The translations under genes were made by a program, and so were the position numbers. This document shows positions 10,207 through 20,175 of a stretch of 64,000 bases of DNA, in pieces (position 1 is the stretch's first letter; each line of letters opens with the position of its first letter). The DNA is from Imbricaverruca yamaguchii (taxonomy: Eukaryota > Arthropoda > Thecostraca > Neoverrucidae): positions 33,501-97,500 of the forward strand of contig JAOTOL010000908.1 in NCBI GenBank assembly GCA_034440575.1. The letters are read 5' to 3'. The notes beneath the pieces were generated by a model. It did not search any database. It worked only from the letters and a program-made list of their open reading frames with translations, and was not told the origin of the DNA.

Positions 10207-13203
10207 TCAGGAGCGGTATGATTTGGAGGCTCTGTGCCGGGCGACCACTGTCCCCGTGAGCATGTGCTCCACGTTCGCGGACCGACTGATGAAGTCAAAC
10301 TGGTTTCGGCTTTGAACTGCTTTGATCAGATGTTCGGCGCCGTCAAGATCAGGGCCATTCCACCGAATCATCAGCTCCATTGCAGCATTTTCGTGCTTGA
10401 GCTGGCGATGCATCGAGAGCACCTCCTTGAGGACACTGCCCATGGATTCCACACCACTTTCGACGGGCGTGAGCAGCTGCAGGCGGACGACTAGATTCAC
10501 GAATGGCTCGACCCCCGGACCACGTGTTCGCAGTACCTTCAGGAGAGCTTGGTTGGAGTATGTACGCTCCTCGACACGCAGGGTTGAGATCGCTTCCTGG
10601 ACGCTCCCGCTCGGCACCGGAGCCGATGGCGGCAGTAACTTTCTCGACACCAGCTGTACGATGGCTTCAGAGACTGAGCTCACCTAAACGTCGAGTGATT
10701 TATGTGAGGCCTGAAGACCTGTCAGACCACTAACCCTTCCCACTTGCGTCATGTTGTCCAGGATAGTCTTGTTCCCTGTGCTATTTCTTCGCCACTAGCG
10801 TCGGCTCCCTATCTCCTGGCCTTCAGTTTGCGGACCAAGGCGGTGCACAACGCGACGATCCGCCGGAGCTGTAGATTATGATAATTATAGGGCCGAAGAT
10901 AATCGGATGCTGAATAAACAGAACTTTGAATTTCATTAGTAAAATGGTTGTGCTATGCTTCGAGTGAACATAATAGCTGATTAATTGATTATTGGAGTCT
11001 TACAGCATGTCGATAGCCGAAGCTATTTTGTATTATAAAAAGGATAATGTTAAATACCACCGAATGTTAGCACCAGTAGCATAGTATTCCAGGAAAAGCA
11101 AGAAGTCGGGAGGAACAGAGATAGTACAAGCAAGTTGCTGGCAACTGTAACGTGAATGAGAATATTAAGCTTGCAGACGAAAAAAAAAGTGAGCTTTTAG
11201 ACAGATGAATAAATGGCTGTTAAGTTCATTAGGTGTTCGCCTGAGTGTGCAAGCGATTCTTATGCTGCATCAGATTTGGCCAGAGTTCCTCGATGTCCAC
11301 CACTCCGAGGGCATGTGCTGTATGGTTCACTCCTTCCTGGCTCAGAGCAGCCGCGGCTGCCGCCATGCCTTGGAGGCTGCTGATCGTGGTGCCGTACTCA
11401 GTGCGACACTCCCAGGGTAGCAGCGGAGTGTTCTGCTGTGCCTGGCTTCCCCGCCTAAGGATGTCGTAGACGTCGTGAAGAGCAGCAATGCGCGACATGA
11501 ATGTCTCATCTGAAAATAAGCAATATGGAAACGTTCAAGCAATTCACCATGAAGCAAAAGGAACGAAAGCATATGGGGGGAACAGTAGCGTGTGGGTGCG
11601 TTAAATACTAAACTGTTCATACTGAGGAGCAACACCTGCATGTTTCCACATGTATGAACGAATTTAAAATAGGCCAAGACAATACCATGTATGTGTTGTC
11701 AATGAGCATCATAGATATGCAAATCTGCATACATCCACGAAACATTAAATCCATGGATAATTTAGAAGTTAGATAATGAACAGAACACACTCTTATGTAT
11801 GCACATGCACAATGATCAACAATCCAGCCAGATTCAATAAGTAGATGTTAGTGAATATTTATTATTTTAAAAACCAATGAAAACAACTAATCATAGTCCC
11901 ACAGTAGATGGGACCGAGGGATGGGTGTTCCGCTGGTATGCTTGGGTGATTATTGCGTCCATTTGTTGTTTGTTTTTTTGTTGTAATTTTCCTATTTTAG
12001 TGCCTGCAATAAGAACAGCAATAAGGACATGCAATAAGGACAGTTTGCTTGCCCACTCGCCTTCTAGAGAAGAGATGTCTTCCCACTGCTGTTGGGCGAC
12101 AGCCGCCCGTTTTTCTTTCTTCAGGCGATGACGCAGGAAGTTGCACATGGCTTGTGCATTGGCTCTAGATGCCTTGAAGGTGTTGACGGCGTACGCAACG
12201 AATCTGGTTTTGGACCACAATTTCAGTGTCCCAGTTATAGCATGATCCGCTGTCGTGTCTAGAGGTTCTTCTAGACCCTTGCCGTGGCTGAACATTTTTT
12301 GTAATGCGTGTCATACCTTCGACAATGTCTACCCACAGGCACGCAGACTCAGCTTGGGTGTCTTGCTCCGCCAGGTTCATCAGATGGCTGGCATCCCATA
12401 TGGCAGGTATTGGGACTGTCTCCGTCTGTCCTCCCGCGTTGGCCGAGTTGAGGGCACGTGTGAGTTTCTCAGCAATTGACGCGTGGTGATACTGGCCATC
12501 CGCTGGAAACGAAGCCACTCTTTGGGACGACTCAATTCCCACGAGCGCCACGGTAGCTTTTAGCTCTTGGGCAATGGATTCGCTATCGTGATGCTTCATC
12601 ACGGGTGCGCCGATCACGAGACTCTATATTAGATGACCTGGTGGTGCGTCGGGAACGACCGTGATGATGGCAGTGATGTTCACGTTGCGACGATTTAAAG
12701 TAATTTTGTCGGCAAGAAGAGCGACACACGGCTGAGAGGATATGTGCTTCCGTATCATTATCATCATCTCTCCATGGAAAGCATCACGCACCTTGTTTAT
12801 GAGCAAGGCACTTTGGCTTTTGTCAGCCACATTTGCCCCACTTACGTGAAGGAGGACGATGAGCTCCTCGAACATGCTCCGCGGTAAAGACTCCTTCAGC
12901 GTGTAGTACGTCGCCGGGAGCACACGAAGTGCGACGGAATCCGACTCACCCCCACGAACCGCTCCATCGTTCTTAGCATCTCTGGCCTGCGCCTGGGCCT
13001 TCTTGTGTTGAGAGGACATCCGGTGTCCTTTCACAGCTGTTCTAAGCGATTTGAGTCTCTCGGGCATGGGCTGGCCTGGCGGAAATTCCGATCCGAGACC
13101 GAAGTTGTATGCGAAGACTCCAAGTCCGCGAGCAGCATTTCCATTGGGGTCCTGGGCACGGATGTCGCAGTTCAGGACGCTACTCTTGGGCGACGCTACC
13201 AGA
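10207..13203 (-). pseudogene. hAT-like transposase gene, broken
   Basis: Three coding pieces lie in order on the minus strand. Piece 1 (about 13203-11900) reads through NFGLGSEFPPGQPMP, VALLADKITLN, FPADGQYHH, WDASHLMNLAE and KLWSKTRFVAYAV, a motif order I associate with hAT-type transposases (RNase H-like fold). Piece 2 (11509-11229) follows a good acceptor, cttattttcag. Piece 3 (10683-10207) follows tttag and ends with VRLQLLTPVES, HENAAMELMIRWN and a stop; the ELxxRWN stretch fits a hAT C-terminus. Two lesions are visible: an in-frame TAG at 12624-12626 between PPGHLI and SLVIGAP, and a frame change near 12296-12301 at a run of six A, between VEGMTRIT and MFSHGKG. Introns between the pieces are inferred; their donors are unclear. 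An alternative is a host zinc-finger-862-like relative of hAT. Family assignment is from memory of motifs. Confidence 0.6.
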
Positions 13204-13784
13204 TGCTACCTAGAATCAGTTTGAAGACAGGAGATATCTCTTCCAGAGCGGAACAGCACATCTGCTTCCAGGTCAGGGAATAATTCGTTACCGGCTGTGG
13301 TCTTTTTCTTGGGGAGGTGGATGCTCTGGTCGATTTTCTGTTCAAGCACAAAAATCCTAGCAGACATGTGATCTAACACACTGAGATATGGAACTCCCTT
13401 GTGTGGTGATTACAAAAAGAAGCATAGATGGGTATTACCACAGCAGGCATCTACTCATAGTACCCATACCCACACAACCGGTATTATAAACTCCACTATT
13501 GCAAACTATCGCACTCCACTAACACACATAGTTTAACCATAAAATGGCAATATTGCTACAAGGTTGTTTTCATCATGTGTGTAAGAAAAACATAACAGGA
13601 TGCCATCACATGGCGGAGATGAGTATCATTAGTAGGTTGCAAGTTATTACAAAAACGTTGCCGAGTGAAGCCCGTAAAACAGCATAGTATGGCTTACCAG
13701 TGCAGTTATAATACATTTCACTCACCATTTCATACCATTAAAACCATTAAACAAATCAGGGCTCATCAATGGCTCATGTCAGCA
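13204..13784. other. No gene recognised
   Basis: Upstream of the transposase remnant. Coding potential fades after 13203 on the minus strand; an N-terminal exon may lie near 13204-13320 (LFPDLEADVLFRSG can be read there), but I cannot define it. Confidence 0.4.
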
Positions 13785-13990
13785 CATATTCCATGTGAAG
13801 TTTTGTCAAGGCTTCGGAGCGAAGAATGATATGACGAATTACACAGAAGCACCCAACCTCGCCTGTGGAGAATTGCTTTGGAAAAAACGCCAAATTTGCA
13901 TGGTGTGGATTTTCTGTAAGAAACGTTGCTTTGGGCTTTTCTCGGAAATGCCACTTGTGTATTGTTAATCAAGAAACAATGAAAAGGGAC
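13785..13990 (+). repeat. ~200-bp direct repeat, left copy
   Basis: Similar to 17825-18020 in the same orientation (shared landmarks caacctcgcct and ggttttctcggaaat-like, and ttaatcaagaaacaa). The pair brackets the 39-bp array, the CR1-like fragment and the 68-bp array, a span of about 3.8 kb. Confidence 0.7.
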
Positions 13991-13994
13991 AAAC

Positions 13995-14475
13995 TGTGTG
14001 ATGGATTACTGTCAGCGGGTGTCAATGTCAGGTCCCGAGGTGTAGATTACTGTCAGCCTATGCCGATGTCAGGTCCCGGTGTATACTACTGTCAGTTGGT
14101 GTAAATGTCAGGTCCCGGTGCAGATTCCTGTCAGCGGGTGTCAATGTCAGGTCCCGGTGTAGATTACTGTCATTGGGTGTCGATGTCAGATCCCGGTGTG
14201 CATTACTGTCAGCGGGTGCCGATGTCAGGTCCAGATTTGTAGATTACTGTCAGTGGGTGACGGCGTCAGGTCCCTGTGTAGACTACTGTAAGCGGGTATC
14301 GATGTCAGGTCTCGAGGTATGGATTACTGTCAGTGGGTACCGATGTCAGGTCCCGAGGTGTAGATTACTCTCAGCGGGTGTCAATGTCAGGTCCCGAGGT
14401 GTAGATCACTGGCAGCAGGTGCCGATGTCAGGCCCTGGTGTATATTACTGTCAGCGGGTGTATGTCAGCTGGGCT
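13995..14475 (+). repeat. 39-bp satellite, left block
   Basis: Tandem units of about 39 bp close to gtcaggtcccggtgtagatt followed by actgtcagcgggtgtcgat. Because 39 is a multiple of three, the frame stays open through many copies and gives a 13-residue repeat (LLSAGVCVRSRCR-like); this is a consequence of the unit length. The block is more diverged than the right block at 14985-15425. Confidence 0.92.
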
Positions 14476-14985
14476 ACAAAAGAGGGCTACAAAAATGGTT
14501 AATGGCATAAGCAACCTGGCATATGAGGAAAGATTGAAGATATTGAATATGTTTTCACTTAGATATAGAAGGCTGAGAGGAGATCTCATCGAGGCCTTTA
14601 AAATTGTTCATGGTCTGGAGGGGGGATATCTTGGGGAAATGTTCGAATTGAATAGAAATGATGCAATTAGAGGTCATAAATTCAAAATTAAAGTTAACCA
14701 CAGCAGAACAAGGTTCAGGCAGACTTTCTTCACCAGCAGAGTAGTAGAACACTGGAACCAGCTGCCAGAAAACATTGTCAGTAGCAGCACAATGAACATC
14801 TTTAAAAACAGCATAGACTATCATTATAAGAATAGAGGGCTTGCTTTTCAGTATTACAGGGAGGGCTGATTGACAGATTTGGTGGGCAACTGGTTCAGTG
14901 TACAGAGTGCAACCAAGAAGGGCCCTTGTGGCTCATAGTTGCACTAATCTTTTATGTCTTTAGGTCTGATATCTTTATGTGTCAG
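14476..14985 (+). mobile_element. CR1-like non-LTR retrotransposon, 3' fragment
   Basis: Encodes the C-terminal end of a reverse-transcriptase polyprotein: QKRATKMVNGISNLAYEERL, RRLRGDLIEAFKIVHGL, RGHKFKIKVNHSRTR and VVEHWNQLPENIV, ending at a stop at 14869. These are typical of the last ~130 residues of CR1/L2-type elements. About 110 bp of 3' untranslated sequence follow, ending near ttttatgtctttaggtctga. It is strongly 5' truncated, as usual for target-primed insertion. Flanking array sequence (tatgtcag before, tatgtgtcag after) shows it landed inside the 39-bp satellite. The coding piece is undisrupted, so the insertion is fairly recent. It cannot encode an active enzyme. Confidence 0.85.
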
Positions 14986-15428
14986 GTCCCAGTGTACATC
15001 ATTGTCAGCGGGTGCCGATGTCAGGTCCCGGTGTAGGTTACTGTCAGCGGGTGTATGTGTCAGGTCCCAGTGTAAGTTACTGTCAGCGGGTGTATGTGCC
15101 AGGTCCCGGTGTAGATTACTGTCAGCGGGTGTATGTGTCAGGTCCCGGTGTAGATTACTGGCAGCAGGTGCCGATGTCAGGTCCCAGTGTAGGTTACTGT
15201 CAGCGGGTGTATATGTCAGGTCCCGGTGTAGATTACTGTCAGCGGGTGTATGTGTCAGGTCCCGGTATAGATTACTGTCAGCGGGTGTACGTGTCAGGTT
15301 CCGGTGTAGATTACTGCCAGCGGGTGTATGTGTCAGGTCCCAGTGTAGGTTACTGTCAGTGGGTGTATGTGTCAGGTCCCGGTGTAGATTACTGTCAGCG
15401 GGTGCCGACGTCAGGTCTCGGTGGGTAC
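14985..15428 (+). repeat. 39-bp satellite, right block
   Basis: About 11 units of the same 39-bp repeat, more uniform than the left block, mostly of the type tgtcagcgggtgtatgtgtc. The array continues that at 13995-14475 across the CR1-like insertion. Confidence 0.95.
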
Positions 15429-15489
15429 AATGCTTTATCGCAGTCACAGCCCAATTCAATGGAAGCTTACCAGGAATCGGCCTTCGGGC

Positions 15490-15810
15490 CTTAACAGTCA
15501 GCAGTCATTGTTACCTCATGAACGGTGAAAAATATCGGAGTGATTTTCGATCACGACAGGACATCCCTATGACACACTGACCATGTCTGGAGCCACCGCG
15601 CCGAGATACTTTGTAGGCCACACCAACCACAGCATCACTGCATCAGTCATCACTACGCTGGTGCAGAGGCTGGTGCTGTCAAACAGCGTTACGGCCCGAG
15701 CGAAAGTGGCGGCACTAATGCTACTTGCAGTGAGCATGACCGTGATGTCAGCAGTCATTGTTACCTCATGAGCGATGAAAAATATCGGAGTGATCTCCGA
15801 TGCGAAATGT
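15490..15810 (+). repeat. Pair of ~55-bp direct repeats
   Basis: gtcagcagtcattgttacct and the following ~35 bp (to cggagtgat) occur at about 15497-15550 and again at 15748-15803, 251 bp apart. The segment between has no recognised gene. Confidence 0.8.
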
Positions 15811-16590
15811 GACACTAATGCGATACAGAATCATCAGCTGCAAACAATAAACATTGAATGTGTCCGCGCGTGTCAATTACTGTTGCGGAACATGCGAGCG
15901 AATAATAGCTACGTCTTGCAGCCGCTTCGTTGGATTCTCCAGTCAACATGCACCAATGGCATTGTGTCAAATGGAGGCGGTAAATGTAGCCACCAAAAAC
16001 ATGGCCAGGAAGGGCGTTGAATAAAGGCGTTCTTTTAACCGGTATTTGGGTATCAACCAGGCCTTTGGCTGATCTTTTGCAAGTAAGATGTCACAACGGA
16101 ACATCAATAGCAATACATGCATGTCAATCCAGCTAATGCTGACATGATTCCCAGATTGTCCGCATATGTACTCCTCATAGCCAGTCCACTGGATGGTCAC
16201 GTTATGCTGAAAAGTACGTTGAATGCATATATCCAGTGCAGTTCCATGGCGTCCTTCACCGCTTGCGAAAAACAACGTTTGATTTATCTCCGACGGCATC
16301 AAATTTGGCTACAATAAGCTGGTCATAACACATGACAGCGAATTTTCCGCCCGATTTGCTTTCAATGAGAATCAGCAGAAAAGTCATTGAAACGCCCTTC
16401 AAGATATAGTTTCATTACAATATTTTTGTTGCATTCTCCTCGCTTTGTTTTAGTATGAATGCACTTCACCCAATCGGTTAATGGTGGTGATTTTGTGTTC
16501 CTTCCTCCCGATCGCTAGAAGTTAAAACGCTATCATTTGTCGTATGCTTTGACGAAGTATCCTGTCCGCCATTTGGGAGAAACGGCGCCG
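15811..16590. other. No gene recognised
   Basis: No supported coding region, repeat array or RNA gene seen. Confidence 0.5.
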
Positions 16591-16596
16591 GGAGTA

Positions 16597-17600
16597 TGGC
16601 ACCGGCACTGGTCTGGTAGGACGCGGGGAGATTACTTATCATTAGGTATAATGTGTCAATAGTATGACACCGGCACTGGTCTCGTAGGACGTGGGGAGAT
16701 TACATATCATTAGGCGTATTGCGTCAATAGTGTTACAACGGCACTGGTCTCGTAGGACGTGGGGAGATTACTTATCATTAGGCGTATTGTGTCAATAGTG
16801 TTACAACGGCACTGGTCTCGTAGGACGTAGGGAGATTACATATCATTAGGCGTATTGTGTCAATAGTGTTACAACGGCACTGGTCTCGTAGGACGTGGGG
16901 AGATTACATATCATTAGGCGTATTGTGTCAATAGTGTTACAACGGCACTGGTCTCGTAGGACGTGGGGAGATTACTTATCATTAGGCGTATTGTGTCAAT
17001 AGTATGACACCGGAACTGGTCTCGTAAAACGCGTGGAGATTACTTATCATTAGGTATAATGTGTCAATAGTATGACACCGGCACTGGTCTCGTAGGATGT
17101 GGGGAGATTACTTATCATTAGGAACATTGCGTCAATAGTATGACATCGGCACTGGTCTCGTAGGACGTGGGGAGATTACTTATCATTAGGTATATTGTGT
17201 CAATAGTATGACACCGGCACTGGTCTCGTAAAACGCGTGGAGATTACTTATCATTAGGTATAATGTGTCAATAGTATGACACCAGCACTGGTCTCACAAA
17301 ACGCGTGGAAATTACTTATCATTAGGTATAATGTGTCAATAGTATGACATCGGCACTGGTCTCGTAAAACGCGTGGAGATTACTTATCATTAGGTATAAT
17401 GTGTCAATAGTATGACACCGGCACTGGTCTCGTAGGACGTGGAGAGATTACCTATAATTGGTATATCGTGTCCATAGTAGGACACCGGCACTGGCCTCGT
17501 AGGACGTGGGGAAATTACTTATCATTAGGTATGTTGTGTCAATAATATGACACCGGCACCGGTCTTGTAGGACGCGTGGAGATTACTCTTCATTATAAAC
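16597..17600. repeat. 68-bp satellite, about 14-15 copies
   Basis: Unit: gacaccggcactggtctcgt, aggacgtggggagattactt, atcattaggtataatgtgtc, aatagtat. Two sequence types exist: taggtataatg...tatgacaccgg at both sides and taggcgtattg...gttacaacgg in a central run of about five copies (16700-16990). A third variant has aaaacgcgtgg in place of aggacgtgggg. Copies become more diverged after 17440. Confidence 0.96.
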
Positions 17601-18336
17601 ATTATGCTGGGAGTATTCCGCCGACAGCTGTCTCGCAGGTGGTGACCGCGTGACGGGGCTTGGCGGTGGTGGGCAGCAGTGTGTCCTGGATGGTCGTAGG
17701 GGTAGGGGAGGGGACATAGTAACGTCTTCCGAAAGATGACACCAGGCGATGACATTTACAATGAGAACTGTTCCTGAGAACATACCAGAATTATTGTTCA
17801 CCAGAAATGATCACAGACAGAAACATGAACCATGTGAAGTCTTGTCAAAGCCCCGGAGCGGAGAAAGATAGATCACGATTTGCACAGAAACACTCAACCT
17901 CGCCTATTGAGAATAGCTATAGAAAAACGTCAAATTTGCACGGAGTGGATTCCCTTTAAAAAAAACGTTGCTTTGAGGTTTTCTCGGAAATAACACGTTT
18001 GCTAATCAAGAAACAAGGAACAGCGAGAAACATTGTGGGAATTACAAGTGAAATTGTACAACGAGCGTGGCTCGGAGTGGACGGCCGCCGCTCAGCGTGA
18101 GCGGCGGCCATGTGCTGGGTGTCGCATCTGGAGGCTGGAGCGCGTCGATACACGTATGCAGGTGTGCACTGTGCCACTACGAGGTCATGGCTGTGCACTG
18201 CGCCACTGCGAGGTCATGTTTCGGACACAATCACGTGATTGGTGACTTTTCCGCCGGGTGCCACTCGAGAGGAGTTCGACCGTTGAAAACAGAGTGACGT
18301 AACAGCATTCCCACGCATTGTCCATTCGCGACGCTT
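17601..18336. other. No gene; right copy of the ~200-bp direct repeat
   Basis: 17825-18020 is the partner of 13785-13990. The remainder, including the GC-rich 18060-18240 stretch, shows no supported gene. Confidence 0.55.
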
Positions 18337-19259
18337 CAATTACCCCGTTTACATGAGCAGGTCGGTCGTAAACGAAAATTTCTGATTTGGTCGATTCGCA
18401 AAAGTTCCGATCGCGCGGCCCGTTTACAAGAGCAAAGCAGGCACCTAATCGGATTCATGTGATTTGACGGCTGACGCAAGGTGGTGAAAAGTTTCAAATA
18501 TTTAGCGCATTTTAACGCTTCTGACGCACCTGCTTCGAGCAACGGCGTACACCAACATAATGTATCATCAAAGACCCACGTAGTTGGAGGTTGTTAAGTA
18601 GATATATAGGGAATCTGTGAATTCGAAGGATTCACGGAGCCGATGACGCATTGTCGATGACAACATAGACCTTTCTTCTTAGTGAATCAAACGGTGCATT
18701 GTTACTAGGCCAGACTATATTCTATAGCAAAGGTTCCAGACAATGCAATGGTGTATCACTCCAGACTGTGCAATGGTCAATTGAACAGGGTAAATCAGGT
18801 TCCCTACGCAATCCAAGAGATAGATCAGCAAAGCACAAACGCTGTCACAAATCCGCAAGTTAAACACTCCGCCAAATCGTAAAGCTGACGGTTGGGGCAC
18901 ACACTAATAACGTGACGTCTCAGCGGTGATTTCAGCTGCTACATGTCCGATTTTTGTATTTCATGACTATGTTTGCAATACTAATTAAAATCAAGACGTT
19001 CATTTTTCATAATTAACTTAAATGTACTGAAAACATAGCAAATAATAGCATCAAGATGAACCATGGTCCTTGCAGCCGTGCCCTTATATGTTAATGGTTG
19101 GCGCTAATCGCAATCTTCCACTTACCGAAGCGTAAGTTTGCCTTAAGATATTCTCATGTTTTGCTACGCCAAAGCCCGTTTACAAGAACATCATTTTCGA
19201 AAGTTTTCCTAATCGCATCATATCCGGAAGTTTTGCTGCTCATGTAAACGGGGTAATTG
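18337..19259. mobile_element. Non-autonomous DNA transposon with perfect 24-bp inverted ends
   Basis: The left end (18337-18360) begins CAATTACCCCGTTTACATGA and ends GCAG; the right end (19236-19259) is its exact reverse complement. Further in, cccgtttacaagagcaaag (about 18418) and cccgtttacaagaacatc (about 19177) are related subterminal motifs. Length is 923 bp and no transposase is encoded. A clear target-site duplication is not visible (ctt to the left, ttt to the right), so the superfamily is undecided. Confidence 0.85.
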
Positions 19260-19537
19260 TTTGCCTCTGAAATGTCCGATCTCCTCAAAGGTAGCGAAAT
19301 AACGCCGCGCTACAAATTACCTAGAAGAATACAAGTTTGTTCCCGGTCACTGGCAGAGGTGACTACACGTGTTGACTGCGAGCGGAATGTATAGTGCACG
19401 TGAGTAGCCACCTACCAGTGCGAGGCGCCCAGCCGTCCATCGGTGACGGCCCGGCAACCTCCCACCAGCCTGGTGGGACTCTGTTGTGCTCTCGAGGCGC
19501 CGCCCTCGACAGTGACACCCGTTGTCCTGCTCTGGGG

Positions 19538-19628
19538 AAAAACACAACACAACACAACACAACACAACACAACACAACACAACACAACACAACACACCAC
19601 AACACAACACAACACAACACAACACGGC
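19538..19628. repeat. (ACAAC)n pentanucleotide tract
   Basis: About 18 tandem aacac/caaca units with one accac variant at about 19595. Open frames through it on either strand are due to the repeat. Confidence 0.97.
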
Positions 19629-19684
19629 ACGGCGGCACCACGACACAACATGCTGCACCAGCGCCTCGTGGTTAGCCCGGCTGG

Positions 19685-20175
19685 GTACGCGGCAGTTATG
19701 ACGCGGTGTTGGCGCCTCGTGGTCAGCTCGGCTGGGTGCATGGCAGTTAGGACGGAGACGTATCATAACCTCCACAGGTCGTAACCTCCACAGGTCACAA
19801 CCTCAACAAATTCAACACATCGCAGCGGTCGTAACCTCCACAGGTCATAACCTCCACAAGTTCGCAGCGGTCATAACCTCCACAGGTCGTAACCTCCACA
19901 AGTCAGCAGCGGTCATAATCTCCACAGGTCGTAACCTCCACAGGTCGTAACCTCCACAACTCCGAAGCGGTCATAACCTCCACAGGTCATAACCTCCACA
20001 GGTCGTAATCCCCACAGGTTGCAACCTCCACAAGTACGGAACGGTCATAACCTCCACAGGTCAAAACCTCCACAACTCCGAAGCGGTCGTAACCTCCACA
20101 GATTCAAGAACTACATAATTTTATAGAAGCATCATTTCGGATAGCTATCGCTAGGTAGCAGCACGGTCTAGGTAT
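19685..20175 (+). repeat. 16-bp (cataacctccacaggt) array with flanks, copy 1
   Basis: Tandem units close to cataacctccacaggt, often interrupted by agttcgcagcggt-type spacers, at about 19760-20105. Left flank gcgcctcgtggtcagctcgg and right flank gatagctatcgctaggtagc are both found in reverse complement around 31905-32345, so array plus flanks is one dispersed unit present twice in inverted orientation, about 12 kb apart. Confidence 0.88.

Noticed and set aside
10234..10687. Plus-strand frames over 10.2-10.7 kb
   Set aside because: Shadows of the minus-strand transposase C-terminus, which carries recognisable motifs.
14954..15580. 208-codon frame with a 13-residue repeat
   Set aside because: It follows from a 39-bp satellite (a multiple of three); three frames are open and the opposite strand is equally open.
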